A stretch of 64,000 bases of DNA from Candidatus Amarolinea dominans (GTDB lineage: Bacteria; Chloroflexota; Anaerolineae; SSC4; Amarolineaceae), in NCBI GenBank assembly GCA_016719785.1, contig JADJYJ010000034.1, positions 62,001 through 126,000 of the forward strand, written 5' to 3'. The notes under the pieces were generated by a model. It had not been told where the DNA came from. It made no database searches and was given only the letters and a program-made list of their open reading frames with translations. The position numbers and the translations under genes were made by a program. This document shows positions 20,460-29,642 of this stretch, piece after piece. Within the stretch, counting starts at the first letter, position 1, and each line of letters begins with the position of its first letter.

Positions 20460-21968
20460 AATCGAAGCGCAGCAGGTTGAGGGTCGCCAGGAGCAGGCTG
20501 GCGTTGTACTCGGCCATGCTGTCACTGACGCCGTTGAGGCTGCCCGCCAGGCGGCGCAAATGCGCCAGCGTGTGCAATACTTTGGCCTGGGCATGGCCCG
20601 TGGGAATTCTGAGGTGGTCGAGCTGCGTCTGCTTGAGCAGCACGTCTTCCAGGTCACGAAAAGCGGTCAGGTCTACACAATTCGCCAGATTGAACTTGAT
20701 GGCCGTCTCCAGGACCACCGCGTCACGCAGGATGTGGCTCCGACCGGTACGGTAGAAATCAATCAGCCAGGTGCGCCCATCCTCCGTGACCAGGATGTTG
20801 CGCTCGTTCAAGTCGCCGTGCGTGACGGTGCGTACGACATCGAAATCGAGCCGATTATCGCGCTTTTGGAGCCAGCGCCTGGGGTTGGGCAGCGCGCCTG
20901 CCACCGCGGGAAAGGTCAGTTGCTCACTCTCCGGATCAATACCCAACTCCTGCATGCCCTGCCAGACCGCATCCCATTCGATGCGCAACCCTTCCCGGTA
21001 CGTCTCCACCAGATCGCGCCGCTGGCGCGGCGTCCCCCGATTATCATACCAGCGATTACACGTCACCTTGAACAGGTTGTCCAGCGCATGCCGAATCTGC
21101 TCGAGCGCATGACGCTTGTAGAAGCGGGCAAAGTCGTTCTCCGGATTCAACTCGGCGCCGATGAACTGGTAGCGGATGACGCCCATGGCCCGGCCCAACG
21201 CACAAACGAGTTGCACGCCGGCATGGGGCGCCACAAAGTGCTCGATATGCTGTTGAAAATTCGCATGTTCCCGGCGGATCTTGTCCTTCTTACCGAACTT
21301 GACCACCACCGACACCCCGGCCTGACTGTCAAAAAAGGGCTGCACGTGCAAAACGCCGGCGCCACTCTGCCCCGCCGGCAATTTTCGGATGGCAAGTCGC
21401 GTGGCGTCTGGCAGCGCGCGGCGCAGCAGGTCGTACAGTTCCGCGTCCAGGGCCTCAGCCGGCTCGCGCTGCGCCCAGGTCAAGCGTTCCCAGAGATAGC
21501 TCAGGCCGCCATCATCCCCTTCGACTTCGATCTCGACGTCGTGATCCAGGTGATTCTGCGCCAGGGCATCCAGCACCGCGTGCAGCAGCGCGTCGGCGTC
21601 GAATGAGCGTTTTTCCAGGAAATCCACCACGTGGAACTCTCGAAAGCCGGCGCGCAGGCGTTCCGTGCTGGGATACGCGCTGAGCACAACCAGGCGCACA
21701 GTGTCGGTGAGGTCATGGCTGCGCAGCATTTGCATGAACTGCGCGCCCTGGTCATCCCTGGCATCGCCCAGCACCAGGCTCCAATCCACAACGGCCACGT
21801 TGAAGTAACAGGTCTGGAGTAGGGTCTCAGCCTGCGCCAGGGTCGCGGCGGTGTGCATCGCCGCCGCGATCGGCTGCAGAGTCTCGATGACGTTCTGCTG
21901 CCAGAGCGGGTCATCTTCCAGAATCAAGACATGCGCATCGGCCATGATGATTTACCTCCAAGAATATG

Positions 21969-22013
21969 CGTAACCTGTGGCGCCCATGGCGCAAGCCGGC
22001 GGCTTGCGTTACC
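21969..22013. repeat. Cloverleaf REP-like element overlapping a stop codon
   Basis: Outer stem GTAAC (21970-21974)/GTTAC (22008-22012) encloses hairpins GCGCC-CAT-GGCGC and GCAAGCC-GGC-GGCTTGC. It shares the architecture, but not the sequence, of the element at 13141. It fills the 63-nt gap between two minus-strand genes and its last bases overlap the stop codon at 22009-22011. Confidence 0.65.
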
Positions 22014-24786
22014 GGAAAGCCGGCAATCTGATGATACAGGTCGTGCCTGCTCCCGCCCGCGATTCCAGATCCACGGTGCCGCCGCACTTTTGGATGAACT
22101 GACGACAGGTAAACAGGCCGCGGCCGCGAATCTGGCCTATTTCGATCTTGGTAGTGTAGAACAGCTCGAACACGCGACCAAGCACTTCATCCGGTATGCC
22201 GGGGCCGTTGTCAGTAATGCGCAGTTCCACCGCCGTCTCGCCGCTCCACTGCAGGTAGACGTGCAGGCGACCGCGGCCCCCCATCACCTGGCCCTGCATC
22301 GCGTCGCAGGCATTGTCAATCACCGATTGCATGGCATCCAACAGCAGCGGCCGGCTGCCGTTGACCCAGACAGCTGCCGCCGGGAGATCAAGGTCAAGCT
22401 CGATGGTTGCACTCTTGACTTGACAGCAGAGTTCCTCGATGATTTTGCACAGGTCGAGCAACTCGCTGGTGGCGTGTTCCATCTGGACAACCATGTTCAA
22501 TGGCTCCAGGAGCCCAATCAGGGTCTGTGCCCGGTATTCGATATTCTGCAGCGAATCCGCCGCAGACACCGGGAGATTTCCCTGCTGGCGAATCTGCCTG
22601 ATATGGTGCGGAATATCCCCCACGGCATTGCCCAGTCGGTGCGCCACAGCATGGATCAGGTCGTAGTAATCGCGCTCGCGCACGGCCTGGAGCTGCTGCT
22701 TGGTCGCCTGCAGGTCCTGATACTGCTGCGCGTTGTCAATGGCGAGCGCGGCCTGCGCGGCAAAGGCCTGCAAGTGGTCTTCGATCGCTGGATCAAAACG
22801 CGCGACCGCCGTCGTGTACAGGTTGATCGCACCCAGGACGGCGTCGCGGCTGAGCAACGGCATACTCAGCAGCCCATGCAGCCCGCGCTGCACCACCACC
22901 GGATGGGGCCGCGCGTGCGGCGCGGTTTGCACGTCGGGTTCATGCTGCACCTGGCGGGAGGTCACAGCCTGACCGGTGACGCTGTCCGTGTCCAGGCGCT
23001 GGCTGCGGTAGGTAACATCGGGAATGGTGGATTGCAGAATGATCAACGACTTTTCGTGCGGCAAGTACCTCCAGATAGTGGCGTCCTGCGCGCCGAACAG
23101 GCGTTGCACCTGAACAATCACCTGGCTTAGCACCTTGTCCAGGTCCAGCGTTGAGCTGACCACTAGGCTGACATCTTGCAACTGCCTCAGCTCTTCCACC
23201 TGGCGCGCCAGCGCCTGGTCGGTGCGGTGCAGAAGTTGGCCGTTGTAAACCGCAATCGCAACCTGGTCGGCAAACCCCACCAGGTTGCGCCGATCCTCCG
23301 CGCTGATGAACTCCTTCTGTCTGGCATGAAAACCGATTTCCAGGGCGCCCAATGGGCTGCCCGCGGCGGTCAAGCGCATGAACGCGCGCAGGTAGGCGTG
23401 CAGACCAAATTGCTCGGTGATGGTTGGATTCAGCCCCCGATCGTCCGGGTGAACGATAATCGGCTGCGGCTCCTGCAAACAGCGCACCGCGGGGTGCTGA
23501 CCACGGCGGTCGAAGCGCGCCAAGGGTAGCCAGTCCGAGGACCAGGGGCGCCCCACGCCCGCCTCCATGACAAGCAGGGTGTTGCTGGGGTCCAGCAGAT
23601 AGAGGTTGGCAAAATCACAGCCCAGGGCGCTGCAAACCGCCCGCAAAACCCGCTCGTAGGTGGGACGCAGGCTCTCGGTCGAAAGCACGGCCTGGCCGAT
23701 CTCTTGATAGGCCGCGCGCACCGTCACGCTCTCGATGGCCCCGGCCGCATGGCGCAAGAAGCGCAGCAGGTCTGGCAGTTCGGGCGGCAGCCCATGCCGA
23801 TCATGGCTGGCCTGATAGTTCTCGATGCTCACTACGCCGATTGGATGCAGTTCAGGCACCAGCGCCGCCACCAGGCGGACCTGATCGTCGGCACTGCGGC
23901 GCAGGGCGTAATCGCCAAAATGAAACGTGCGCGCCTCGACCGAGCTGGCGGTCGGATCGCTCAAGTTGATCCTGTCCGCGACGAGCGATGCATCGAGCGA
24001 GTGACCCATCAGGCGCAGTTCGTTTTGTCCCAGATCCGCGCGGTAGACATGCACCCTGGACAGACCAAAGCCCAACTCCATACCCTGCACGAGCGCCGCA
24101 TACGCTTCCTTCAGATCGTCCACCGCATAGATGGACTGAATGATGGCTTCCAGCAGATCGGCGCGTGCCTGAGGCTGCGGATCGGCCCGCAGATGCCAAG
24201 CCAGGTATTCAATTGCCTCGCGCCAGCGCCCGGTCATGCGCAGGACATGCCCGACCTGCGCCGGCTGAAAGCGGTTCTTCAATCCCTTCTGATAGATCTC
24301 GTTCTTGAAGCGATAGGCGCCCCGCTGAATCTTCAGCGCACCGCAGAGCTGCAGACGGTCAGCGCCGGTACGCGTGATCGGCTGGCGCGCATGTCGCTGC
24401 GGCAGATCGCCGCGCTCGATGATGTCGAGCAGGTCCAGCAAAGTGTCCGGGTCTTCTTCGATCAGTTGGATCGCCTCGCGGATGGGGGACTGGGCCTCGT
24501 CCGTGCGCCACACACGTTCGACCGCACGGGCAACCACGGAGGCAGTGACCTGTGGCTGTTGATAGCCGCGCACCGCCTCTGCACACCAGGCGCACAACTG
24601 TGGCAGCAGGTAGCAGTCGCCGCTCGCCCATTCCAGTAATTTGTCCAGGGCATGATCCGAGGCATGCGCCCCGTACGCGGTCAGGGCGGCGGTCGCCAGC
24701 TCCCGGCTCTGCGCGTCGGTCAGGGATGGCACAAGGATCGGCTTGGCGATATTGAAAGGCGATGTGGGACCGGTTGACAATCCCAC
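22009..24786 (-). CDS. GAF-domain sensor histidine kinase (C-terminal part of frameshifted AAA-GAF-HK)
   Basis: This frame supplies about 925 residues. It begins inside an AAA-like ATPase (GPTSPFNIAKPI, the typical AAA_35 segment), so its apparent start is not a true N-terminus; the missing ATPase start lies in another frame at 24795-25069. After a helical region to about 230 come three GAF-like sensor modules (about 235-350, 365-510, 530-690), a dimerisation helix with HAVAHRLGNAVGDIPHHIRQ (phosphoacceptor His in AHRL), and a HATPase_c domain with SVIDNACDAM (N box), ITDNGPGIPDEVL (G1) and GRGLFTCRQFI (G2). No membrane helices, so a cytoplasmic sensor. The receiver-phosphotransferase gene follows directly and is the probable target. 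Either a pseudogene or one base error. Confidence 0.85.
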   Translation of the reverse strand: MGLSTGPTSPFNIAKPILVPSLTDAQSRELATAALTAYGAHASDHALDKLLEWASGDCYLLPQLCAWCAEAVRGYQQPQVTASVVARAVERVWRTDEAQSPIREAIQLIEEDPDTLLDLLDIIERGDLPQRHARQPITRTGADRLQLCGALKIQRGAYRFKNEIYQKGLKNRFQPAQVGHVLRMTGRWREAIEYLAWHLRADPQPQARADLLEAIIQSIYAVDDLKEAYAALVQGMELGFGLSRVHVYRADLGQNELRLMGHSLDASLVADRINLSDPTASSVEARTFHFGDYALRRSADDQVRLVAALVPELHPIGVVSIENYQASHDRHGLPPELPDLLRFLRHAAGAIESVTVRAAYQEIGQAVLSTESLRPTYERVLRAVCSALGCDFANLYLLDPSNTLLVMEAGVGRPWSSDWLPLARFDRRGQHPAVRCLQEPQPIIVHPDDRGLNPTITEQFGLHAYLRAFMRLTAAGSPLGALEIGFHARQKEFISAEDRRNLVGFADQVAIAVYNGQLLHRTDQALARQVEELRQLQDVSLVVSSTLDLDKVLSQVIVQVQRLFGAQDATIWRYLPHEKSLIILQSTIPDVTYRSQRLDTDSVTGQAVTSRQVQHEPDVQTAPHARPHPVVVQRGLHGLLSMPLLSRDAVLGAINLYTTAVARFDPAIEDHLQAFAAQAALAIDNAQQYQDLQATKQQLQAVRERDYYDLIHAVAHRLGNAVGDIPHHIRQIRQQGNLPVSAADSLQNIEYRAQTLIGLLEPLNMVVQMEHATSELLDLCKIIEELCCQVKSATIELDLDLPAAAVWVNGSRPLLLDAMQSVIDNACDAMQGQVMGGRGRLHVYLQWSGETAVELRITDNGPGIPDEVLGRVFELFYTTKIEIGQIRGRGLFTCRQFIQKCGGTVDLESRAGAGTTCIIRLPAFR

Positions 24787-24794
24787 CAGGTTCA

Positions 24795-25069
24795 GCCAGG
24801 CTGGCGAAGAACGTCAGCTCATCGTCCGAGCGCGCCTGCCACAAGTCCACGTAGATGCCCTCGGCCAGACCGCCGGTGGACACCTCATGCAGCACGTCGT
24901 GCAGCAGGCGAGTCTTCTCGTGCCGCGGCGGGCCAAGCAGGACCACGTAATCCAGGCTGCGTATGCGCGCCAGGATTGACTGGATCAGATGGTTGTGGCG
25001 GATGCGCACCCGTTTGAAGGAGGCGTTGCCGTCATAGGGTATCAACGAGAAATGGGGATCAACGGGCAT
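24795..25069 (-). CDS. N-terminal AAA_35-like ATPase part of the same frameshifted gene
   Basis: Starts at ATG 25069, 2 nt after the TAA of the upstream ATPase gene. It encodes MPVDPHFSLIPYDGNASFKR, the P-loop-like VVLLGPPRHEKTRLL and GIYVDLWQARSDDELTFFAS. Just beyond, the frame degenerates (EPGGIVNRSHIAFQYRQAD), whereas a one-base shift near 24800 gives WLNLVGLSTGPTSPFNIAKPI, continuous with the next part. The P-loop has Glu where the family has the last Gly (GxxxxGKT to GPPRHEKT), so ATP binding may be weakened. Rejoined, the protein would be about 1020 residues: AAA-GAF-GAF-GAF-kinase. Confidence 0.7.
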
Positions 25070-25071
25070 GG

Positions 25072-26610
25072 TTACAGCCCCTCGCGCTGGAGTTTGCGAA
25101 GCAAGAAATGGGGATCATATTTCTCCGTCAGCACACGTGGGAACACGGGGGTAGCAAAACGATACTCACGGCCGCTGGCGGCAAAAGTGCCGGCCATTTC
25201 CAGGTTGCGGCAGGCCTGTTCAATGTCGAGCACCCGCGTATTCACCTGGCACTGCGTCAGCGCGGCATCTATGGCTTCCAGGTCGAAGGTGCGCTCGCCC
25301 CCATACTCGGCCATGATGGCAAAGGCAATCACTTTTTCAAGATGTGTGGTGTTGTCCATGAAGGTACCCAGCACGAAGGTGCGAAAGTCTTCGTTGGCAT
25401 ACACATCGGTCAGGTAGGCCGGCGTCAACACCCGGCTGTTCTCCTGATCGAGGCGCTCAACCAGCGCCTGGCAGTAGAACTGAATCAGGTTGGGCTGCCC
25501 GGCGGTCTCGTCATAGACCCGATTGACAATTTCGCTGCGCTGTTCGAAACGGACACGCAGCTTTTCCAGCGGGCCGGTGATCATTTCGCCCGCCTGCTCG
25601 CGGCTCATTTCCCGGAGCCGGATGTCTTTGGCGAAGTTGTAGAGAGGGGAGTCGAGGCTGTTGCCCGCACGCATGAGATCACGGAAACCGGCGATGATGT
25701 AGCGACAGTGCTCCAGGTTGCTGGAGGCGCGCAGGGCGTGGAGCAGCGCGCCATCGGTGTAGTGCCAGGCCAGGAGTGGATCGAATTCGTCGAGCAGAAA
25801 GGTCAAGCGACCGCCAAAACGACGCGACATGCGTTGCAGAAAATCAGGGAAGAAGATCGGGAATTGCCGATTATCCAGGCGCGCCAGTTCTGGTGGGTGC
25901 AGCTTGCGCACGACTTCGCGGACGAAATCGTGCGGCGAGGCGATCGCGCTGCAGTCCATGACGATGATGCGCTGCTGCGCCCGCTCATCGTCGCTCTCCT
26001 GCGCGTCGGCGCGCAGGCGGCGTTCGATCTCGCGCAGGAGCGAGGTTTTGCCGATGCGGCGAATGCCCATGATGGCGAAGTTGCTGGTGCTGCCCTGCAG
26101 GATGCGGCGCAGCTCCAGGTCGCGGCCAAAAAAGCGCGAACCGCTGACCGGTTTGCTCGTTTCGTAGGGCGTCAGGAGGCTGAGGGCCATCTGCTGGCTG
26201 AGGCGGTCGAGCAGTTCGCCGGTGGGGCGGCGCGATTCACGCACGGCAACCTGATCGGCGCGATCCAGCAGCAAGATGGGCGCCAGGTTGCGCTTGAAGG
26301 CGGCGCGCAGGCCCTGGCCGTCGCCGTCCACAAGCAGGATGGGGTTGCGTTCGGCCAGGTTACGCAGACGGATCAGTTCAGCAAGGCTTTGCGCCAGTTC
26401 GCGTTCAGGCAGTGCGGTCAAGTCATGGCCGCGCACCCAAATGACCGGTGAACGATCAGAGAAGCGCAGCTTCCACGCGGCAAAATCTACGAGGTAGAGG
26501 TGAAAACCGAGCACTTCCTCGTGCAGCCGGACGCGATAATCGAGCGTTTCGTCCAGGAAGTGCAGGAATCCGGGCATTTCCTGGCGCCAGGAGTGTTTGG
26601 TGTCGGCCAT
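25072..26610 (-). CDS. STAND-like AAA ATPase (ATPase_2/AAA_16 type)
   Basis: 512 residues from ATG 26610 (GGAAAG about 10 nt upstream); a start 51 nt further up at 26661 is open. The first 150 residues are an unrecognised domain. A signature GSRFFGRDLELRRIL then introduces the P-loop: Walker A MGIRRIGKTSLL, Walker B LTFLLDEFDPLL, sensor-like CRYIIAGFRDL, and arginine-rich lid LREMSREQAGEMITGPLEKL. A winged-helix region with AGQPNLIQFYCQALVERL follows. This arrangement is typical of bacterial ATPase_2/AAA_35 relatives linked to signalling and conflict systems. It is translationally close (2 nt) to the AAA-GAF-kinase gene, so the two ATPases probably interact. Cytoplasmic; function unknown. Confidence 0.8.
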   Translation of the reverse strand: MADTKHSWRQEMPGFLHFLDETLDYRVRLHEEVLGFHLYLVDFAAWKLRFSDRSPVIWVRGHDLTALPERELAQSLAELIRLRNLAERNPILLVDGDGQGLRAAFKRNLAPILLLDRADQVAVRESRRPTGELLDRLSQQMALSLLTPYETSKPVSGSRFFGRDLELRRILQGSTSNFAIMGIRRIGKTSLLREIERRLRADAQESDDERAQQRIIVMDCSAIASPHDFVREVVRKLHPPELARLDNRQFPIFFPDFLQRMSRRFGGRLTFLLDEFDPLLAWHYTDGALLHALRASSNLEHCRYIIAGFRDLMRAGNSLDSPLYNFAKDIRLREMSREQAGEMITGPLEKLRVRFEQRSEIVNRVYDETAGQPNLIQFYCQALVERLDQENSRVLTPAYLTDVYANEDFRTFVLGTFMDNTTHLEKVIAFAIMAEYGGERTFDLEAIDAALTQCQVNTRVLDIEQACRNLEMAGTFAASGREYRFATPVFPRVLTEKYDPHFLLRKLQREGL

Positions 26611-26740
26611 ACGCGTAACTTTCCAGGCTGGCAGGGACAACGTACTGAACAACGTATGCATGAAGCATACACGAAACTGGCCCTGCCGTCAAACGGGAAT
26701 CGCGTGAATGCAGGCCAGCACAACTTGGAAACAGTCTGGT

Positions 26741-26769
26741 TTGCCCTGGTATTCTTTCAGGCTTATAAT
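26741..26769 (+). promoter_or_regulatory. Sigma-70-like promoter for UPF0175 gene
   Basis: TTGCCC (26741-26746), spacer of 17 nt, TATAAT (26764-26769). Predicted transcription start is about 26776, some 40 nt before the coding start. It points away from the divergent ATPase gene. Confidence 0.6.
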
Positions 26770-26816
26770 CGTGTCAGGCGAAATTACTGACTCAATGCAG
26801 ACGAATGGAGGGATCG

Positions 26817-27092
26817 GTGATTCATACCCTGACGATCGAGTATCCACCCGAAGTATTGTGGGCTTTACAGCAGGAACCTCAAGAGTTCGAGACCGATGCA
26901 CGTTTTTTCCTCGCCCTGAAACTTTATGAAATTGGCCGACTAAGCACGGGCCTGGCCGCCAGATTGGCCGGGCTACCACGTTCAGCTTTCATTGTTATGA
27001 TGGGCCGGTATGGACTGTCCCCTTTTGGCGAATATCCTGAGGAACTGGAGAGCGATCTTGTCACTGCCCGCCGCGCCAGTCATTCTCAATAA
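26817..27092 (+). CDS. UPF0175 family protein (VapB-like antitoxin fold)
   Basis: 91 residues from GTG 26817, preferred because GGAGGG lies 5 nt upstream; ATG 26805 would include that site in the coding sequence. The sequence has the UPF0175 pattern: a beta strand HTLTIEYPPEVL, then FETDARFFLALKLYEIGRLS, TGLAARLAGLPRSAFIVMMG and YGLSPFGE. The family is a predicted DNA-binding helix-turn-helix antitoxin usually paired with a PIN-domain toxin. No toxin gene is adjacent: the next gene, a histidine kinase, is on the opposite strand. It is therefore an orphan here and may act as a small regulator. Confidence 0.85.
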   Translation: MIHTLTIEYPPEVLWALQQEPQEFETDARFFLALKLYEIGRLSTGLAARLAGLPRSAFIVMMGRYGLSPFGEYPEELESDLVTARRASHSQ

Positions 27093-27157
27093 CACATGTC
27101 ATCGTGACGCGCTATCCTGTCGTCGTGCCGATTGCGGCTGGGTGAAGCCGGCGGTGC

Positions 27158-28678
27158 CTACAAATCGCTGACGGGCAGACGGAAGGTGAAGATAGTGCCC
27201 TGTCCAGGCGTTGACTGAAAGCTGATGTCGCCGCCGGCCTGTTCGACGATCTGCTTGCAGATCGCCAGCCCCAGGCCGGTGCCCAGCCGTGTCAGGGACT
27301 TGGCATTGTCGGCCCGGTAGAACTCACCGAAGATGTGCGGCTGCGCTTCCGGCGGGATGCCGATGCCGGTGTCGGCCACCTCGGCCAGCAGATGCCCATC
27401 CGTGGCCTGCAGGCTGATGCGCACATGGCCACCCGCCGGTGTGTATTTGATGGCGTTACTGATCAGATTGGTCCACAGGCTCTTCACCTGACCAGGGTTG
27501 GCAGTCAGCGCCGGCAGATCAGGCGCCACCGTGGCTTCGAGGCTGACCTGTGCATCCTGGGCCTGGCCGCGGAAGGCATCGAGCACCGTGTTCAAGACCT
27601 CTTCCGTTTTGACCAACTCAACCCGGCTGCGCGCCCGCTCGCGCACACGCCCCAACTCCAACAGGTCGGCAATCAGCGCCAATTGCTCCAGAGCGCGGGC
27701 TTCGGCGCGCTCCAGGATCGCGCGCTGCTGCTCCAGCGGCACATAACCTTCCAGGATCAGCTTGAGATAGCTCTGAATGGCGGCCACCGGTGCGCGCAAC
27801 TCATGGGTGACCAGTAAGGTGAATTGCGTGCGCGCGGCCTCGGCCTGTTCCAAACGCAGGTTCAACTCGGTCAGTTCAAGCGCATGGGCTTCGAGCGTCT
27901 GATTGGCCTGACTCAAGCGGTCGTTGAGCTGTGTCAACTGGTCGCGCTGTGCCTTGCATTCGGCATTGGCGCGCCGCAGTTGGCTATTCAATTCTTTCAT
28001 GCGCTCGGAACGGGTCATGCACTGCTGATTGCTGGCGCGCAGCTCGCGGTCACGCTGGCGCAGGTGCTGCACGATGCTGGAAATCAGGAAGGCCTGGAAG
28101 AAAGCGGTTGACATCAGGCCAAAGACCTTGGCGATCAGGAAGGTGTCGCGCTGATGAAAGCCCTCGTCAATCAGCCCGGTCAGGTGAAAATGGGGCAGCA
28201 GTCCGAAGTATTCGCCGGCGGTGAGGCCGGCATAGAGCAGGCTGCTCAGGGCGGCGAACCCATAGGCATCGGTCTGGGTCAGCAGCGCGCTGGCCAGCCC
28301 CACCAGGACCAGGTAGTAGAGGTAGAAGGGATTTTCCGCGCCGCCGGCCAGGTGCAGCAGCCAGGTGACGCACAGCATGTCGAGCGCGATTTGCAGCCTG
28401 ACCAGCCAGGTGGCGCGGCGCACCTCGTCGTCGCTGCGCGTCGTTTGCAGAAAGTAGCGCCGGTAGCCCCAGATGAGCAAATTGTAGAAGGCCAGGACGC
28501 CTGCCGCCGCCGCCAGCCGCCAGACAGGCAGCACGCCGGGCAGGCGCAGATGGCTGATGGCGATGATGAGCAAGGTCGCGCCGACGGCGATCCAGCGCAA
28601 GCTTACCAGCCAATCAATGCGGTCGCCAAGCTCCTGGCGAAATGACGTAAACAAGGTTGTAACCCGCGATGCAGACAC
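27158..28678 (-). CDS. Membrane sensor histidine kinase
   Basis: 506 residues from GTG 28678 (GGAGGAA about 7 nt upstream). The first 190 residues contain five or six membrane helices (e.g. WIAVGATLLIIAISHL, FYLYYLVLVGLASALL). A long coiled coil follows (about 205-280: LRRANAECKAQRDQLTQLND), then HisKA with phosphoacceptor His in LLVTHELRAPVAAIQSYL, and HATPase_c with NLISNAIKYTPAGG (N box), VADTGIGIPPEAQPHIFGEF (G1/F) and GTGLGLAICKQIV (G2). It autophosphorylates and passes phosphate to a receiver; three stand-alone receivers lie just upstream in the same operon. There is no recognisable ligand domain, so the signal is probably sensed by the membrane part. Confidence 0.92.
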   Translation of the reverse strand: MSASRVTTLFTSFRQELGDRIDWLVSLRWIAVGATLLIIAISHLRLPGVLPVWRLAAAAGVLAFYNLLIWGYRRYFLQTTRSDDEVRRATWLVRLQIALDMLCVTWLLHLAGGAENPFYLYYLVLVGLASALLTQTDAYGFAALSSLLYAGLTAGEYFGLLPHFHLTGLIDEGFHQRDTFLIAKVFGLMSTAFFQAFLISSIVQHLRQRDRELRASNQQCMTRSERMKELNSQLRRANAECKAQRDQLTQLNDRLSQANQTLEAHALELTELNLRLEQAEAARTQFTLLVTHELRAPVAAIQSYLKLILEGYVPLEQQRAILERAEARALEQLALIADLLELGRVRERARSRVELVKTEEVLNTVLDAFRGQAQDAQVSLEATVAPDLPALTANPGQVKSLWTNLISNAIKYTPAGGHVRISLQATDGHLLAEVADTGIGIPPEAQPHIFGEFYRADNAKSLTRLGTGLGLAICKQIVEQAGGDISFQSTPGQGTIFTFRLPVSDL

Positions 28679-28705
28679 GGCAATTCCTCCGGCGGTAGCG
28701 GGGAG

Positions 28706-29185
28706 TTAGCCCGGCACGTCAAAATGACGCTGAATGGCTGCCAGCGCGTCCGGCAGGTGCGCCTCCGAGATGATGCAGGTCACGGTCGAAATGGAGGTGC
28801 TGATGGCCTCGATATTGATACCGGCCTGCGCCAGCGCCTGAAACATCGTGGCTGCAATGCCCGGACGTTCCCGAAAATCGGGGCCAAAGATGGCGATGCT
28901 GGCGGCCCGGCCGTCATGCACGATGCTGCGCGCCCGCACCTCGCGCGTGGCCGCCTCGACCACGCGCAGCGCCGCGGATAGATCATCGCGCTCGATGCAC
29001 AAAACAAAGTGGTCCTGCTGGTTGAGATCAATACACTGGATAATGAATTCAACGTTGATGTGAGCGTTTCCAAGCGCGCCCAGAATCATCGCAGCCATAC
29101 CCGGCCGATCCGGCAGCCCGATGACGCTGATACGGGCTAAGGTTGAGTTCTTGAGGATGCCACCGATGCGCGTTTTGATATTCAT
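28706..29185 (-). CDS. Tandem ACT-domain protein (aspartokinase regulatory-domain-like)
   Basis: 159 residues from ATG 29185. Two ACT domains: LARISVIGLPDRPGMAAMIL then INVEFIIQCI (about 15-75), and ASIAIFGPDFRERPGIAATM then INIEAISTSISTVTCIISEA (about 93-150). This is the arrangement at the C-terminus of aspartate kinase, where the domains bind lysine or threonine, but no kinase domain is present. Stand-alone ACT pairs act as amino-acid sensors. It sits between a receiver gene and the histidine kinase (27 nt gap to the latter), so it may feed amino-acid status into this pathway. That link is inference. Confidence 0.8.
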   Translation of the reverse strand: MNIKTRIGGILKNSTLARISVIGLPDRPGMAAMILGALGNAHINVEFIIQCIDLNQQDHFVLCIERDDLSAALRVVEAATREVRARSIVHDGRAASIAIFGPDFRERPGIAATMFQALAQAGINIEAISTSISTVTCIISEAHLPDALAAIQRHFDVPG

Positions 29186-29199
29186 GCGGACCTCGTTTG

Positions 29200-29592
29200 T
29201 CAGGCGGGTACCGACACGACGGTGAGCAGATCATCCACCTTCGTGCGTAGTTCCCGTGGGTTCACCGGCTTGGACAAGAAAGCGTCAATGTGGATATAGT
29301 CCGACAAGGGAAACAGCGCGGCATAGTCCGTGTTGGCAATGGATGTCACCATGATGATTGGCACATGGCGGAGTTCAGGATCATCAGCCATACGCTGACT
29401 CATCGTCAGACCGTCGAGCACAGTAGACATGATCACATCCAGGATGACCAGGTCGGGCTGCTCGCGTGCCAACTGACGCATGCCATCCGCACTGGAGCTG
29501 GCGCTCACCACCGTGTGTCCATCCACCGTCAGCACGGTACGCATCACCTCCACAAAATCGGGGTCATCATCTACAACCAGAATTTTCGCCAT
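29200..29592 (-). CDS. Single-domain response regulator (receiver)
   Basis: 130 residues from ATG 29592, which has GAGGAG 6 nt upstream; longer in-frame starts run into the nuoF gene. Receiver fold with the acidic cluster DDD (residues 8-10), phosphoacceptor Asp in LVILDVIMST near 53, switch residues MVTSIANT, and Lys in FLSKPVNPREL near 110. No output domain. It closely resembles the receiver at 32058-32438 (same ILVVDDDPDFVE start and the same MMST/LDG region). It lies 14 nt before the ACT gene and 50 nt after nuoF. Confidence 0.9.
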   Translation of the reverse strand: MAKILVVDDDPDFVEVMRTVLTVDGHTVVSASSSADGMRQLAREQPDLVILDVIMSTVLDGLTMSQRMADDPELRHVPIIMVTSIANTDYAALFPLSDYIHIDAFLSKPVNPRELRTKVDDLLTVVSVPA

Positions 29593-29642
29593 ACCAATCT
29601 CCTCGCTCAACCCAAGAGGGGTCAATGTGCGCCCGGCCGCGG

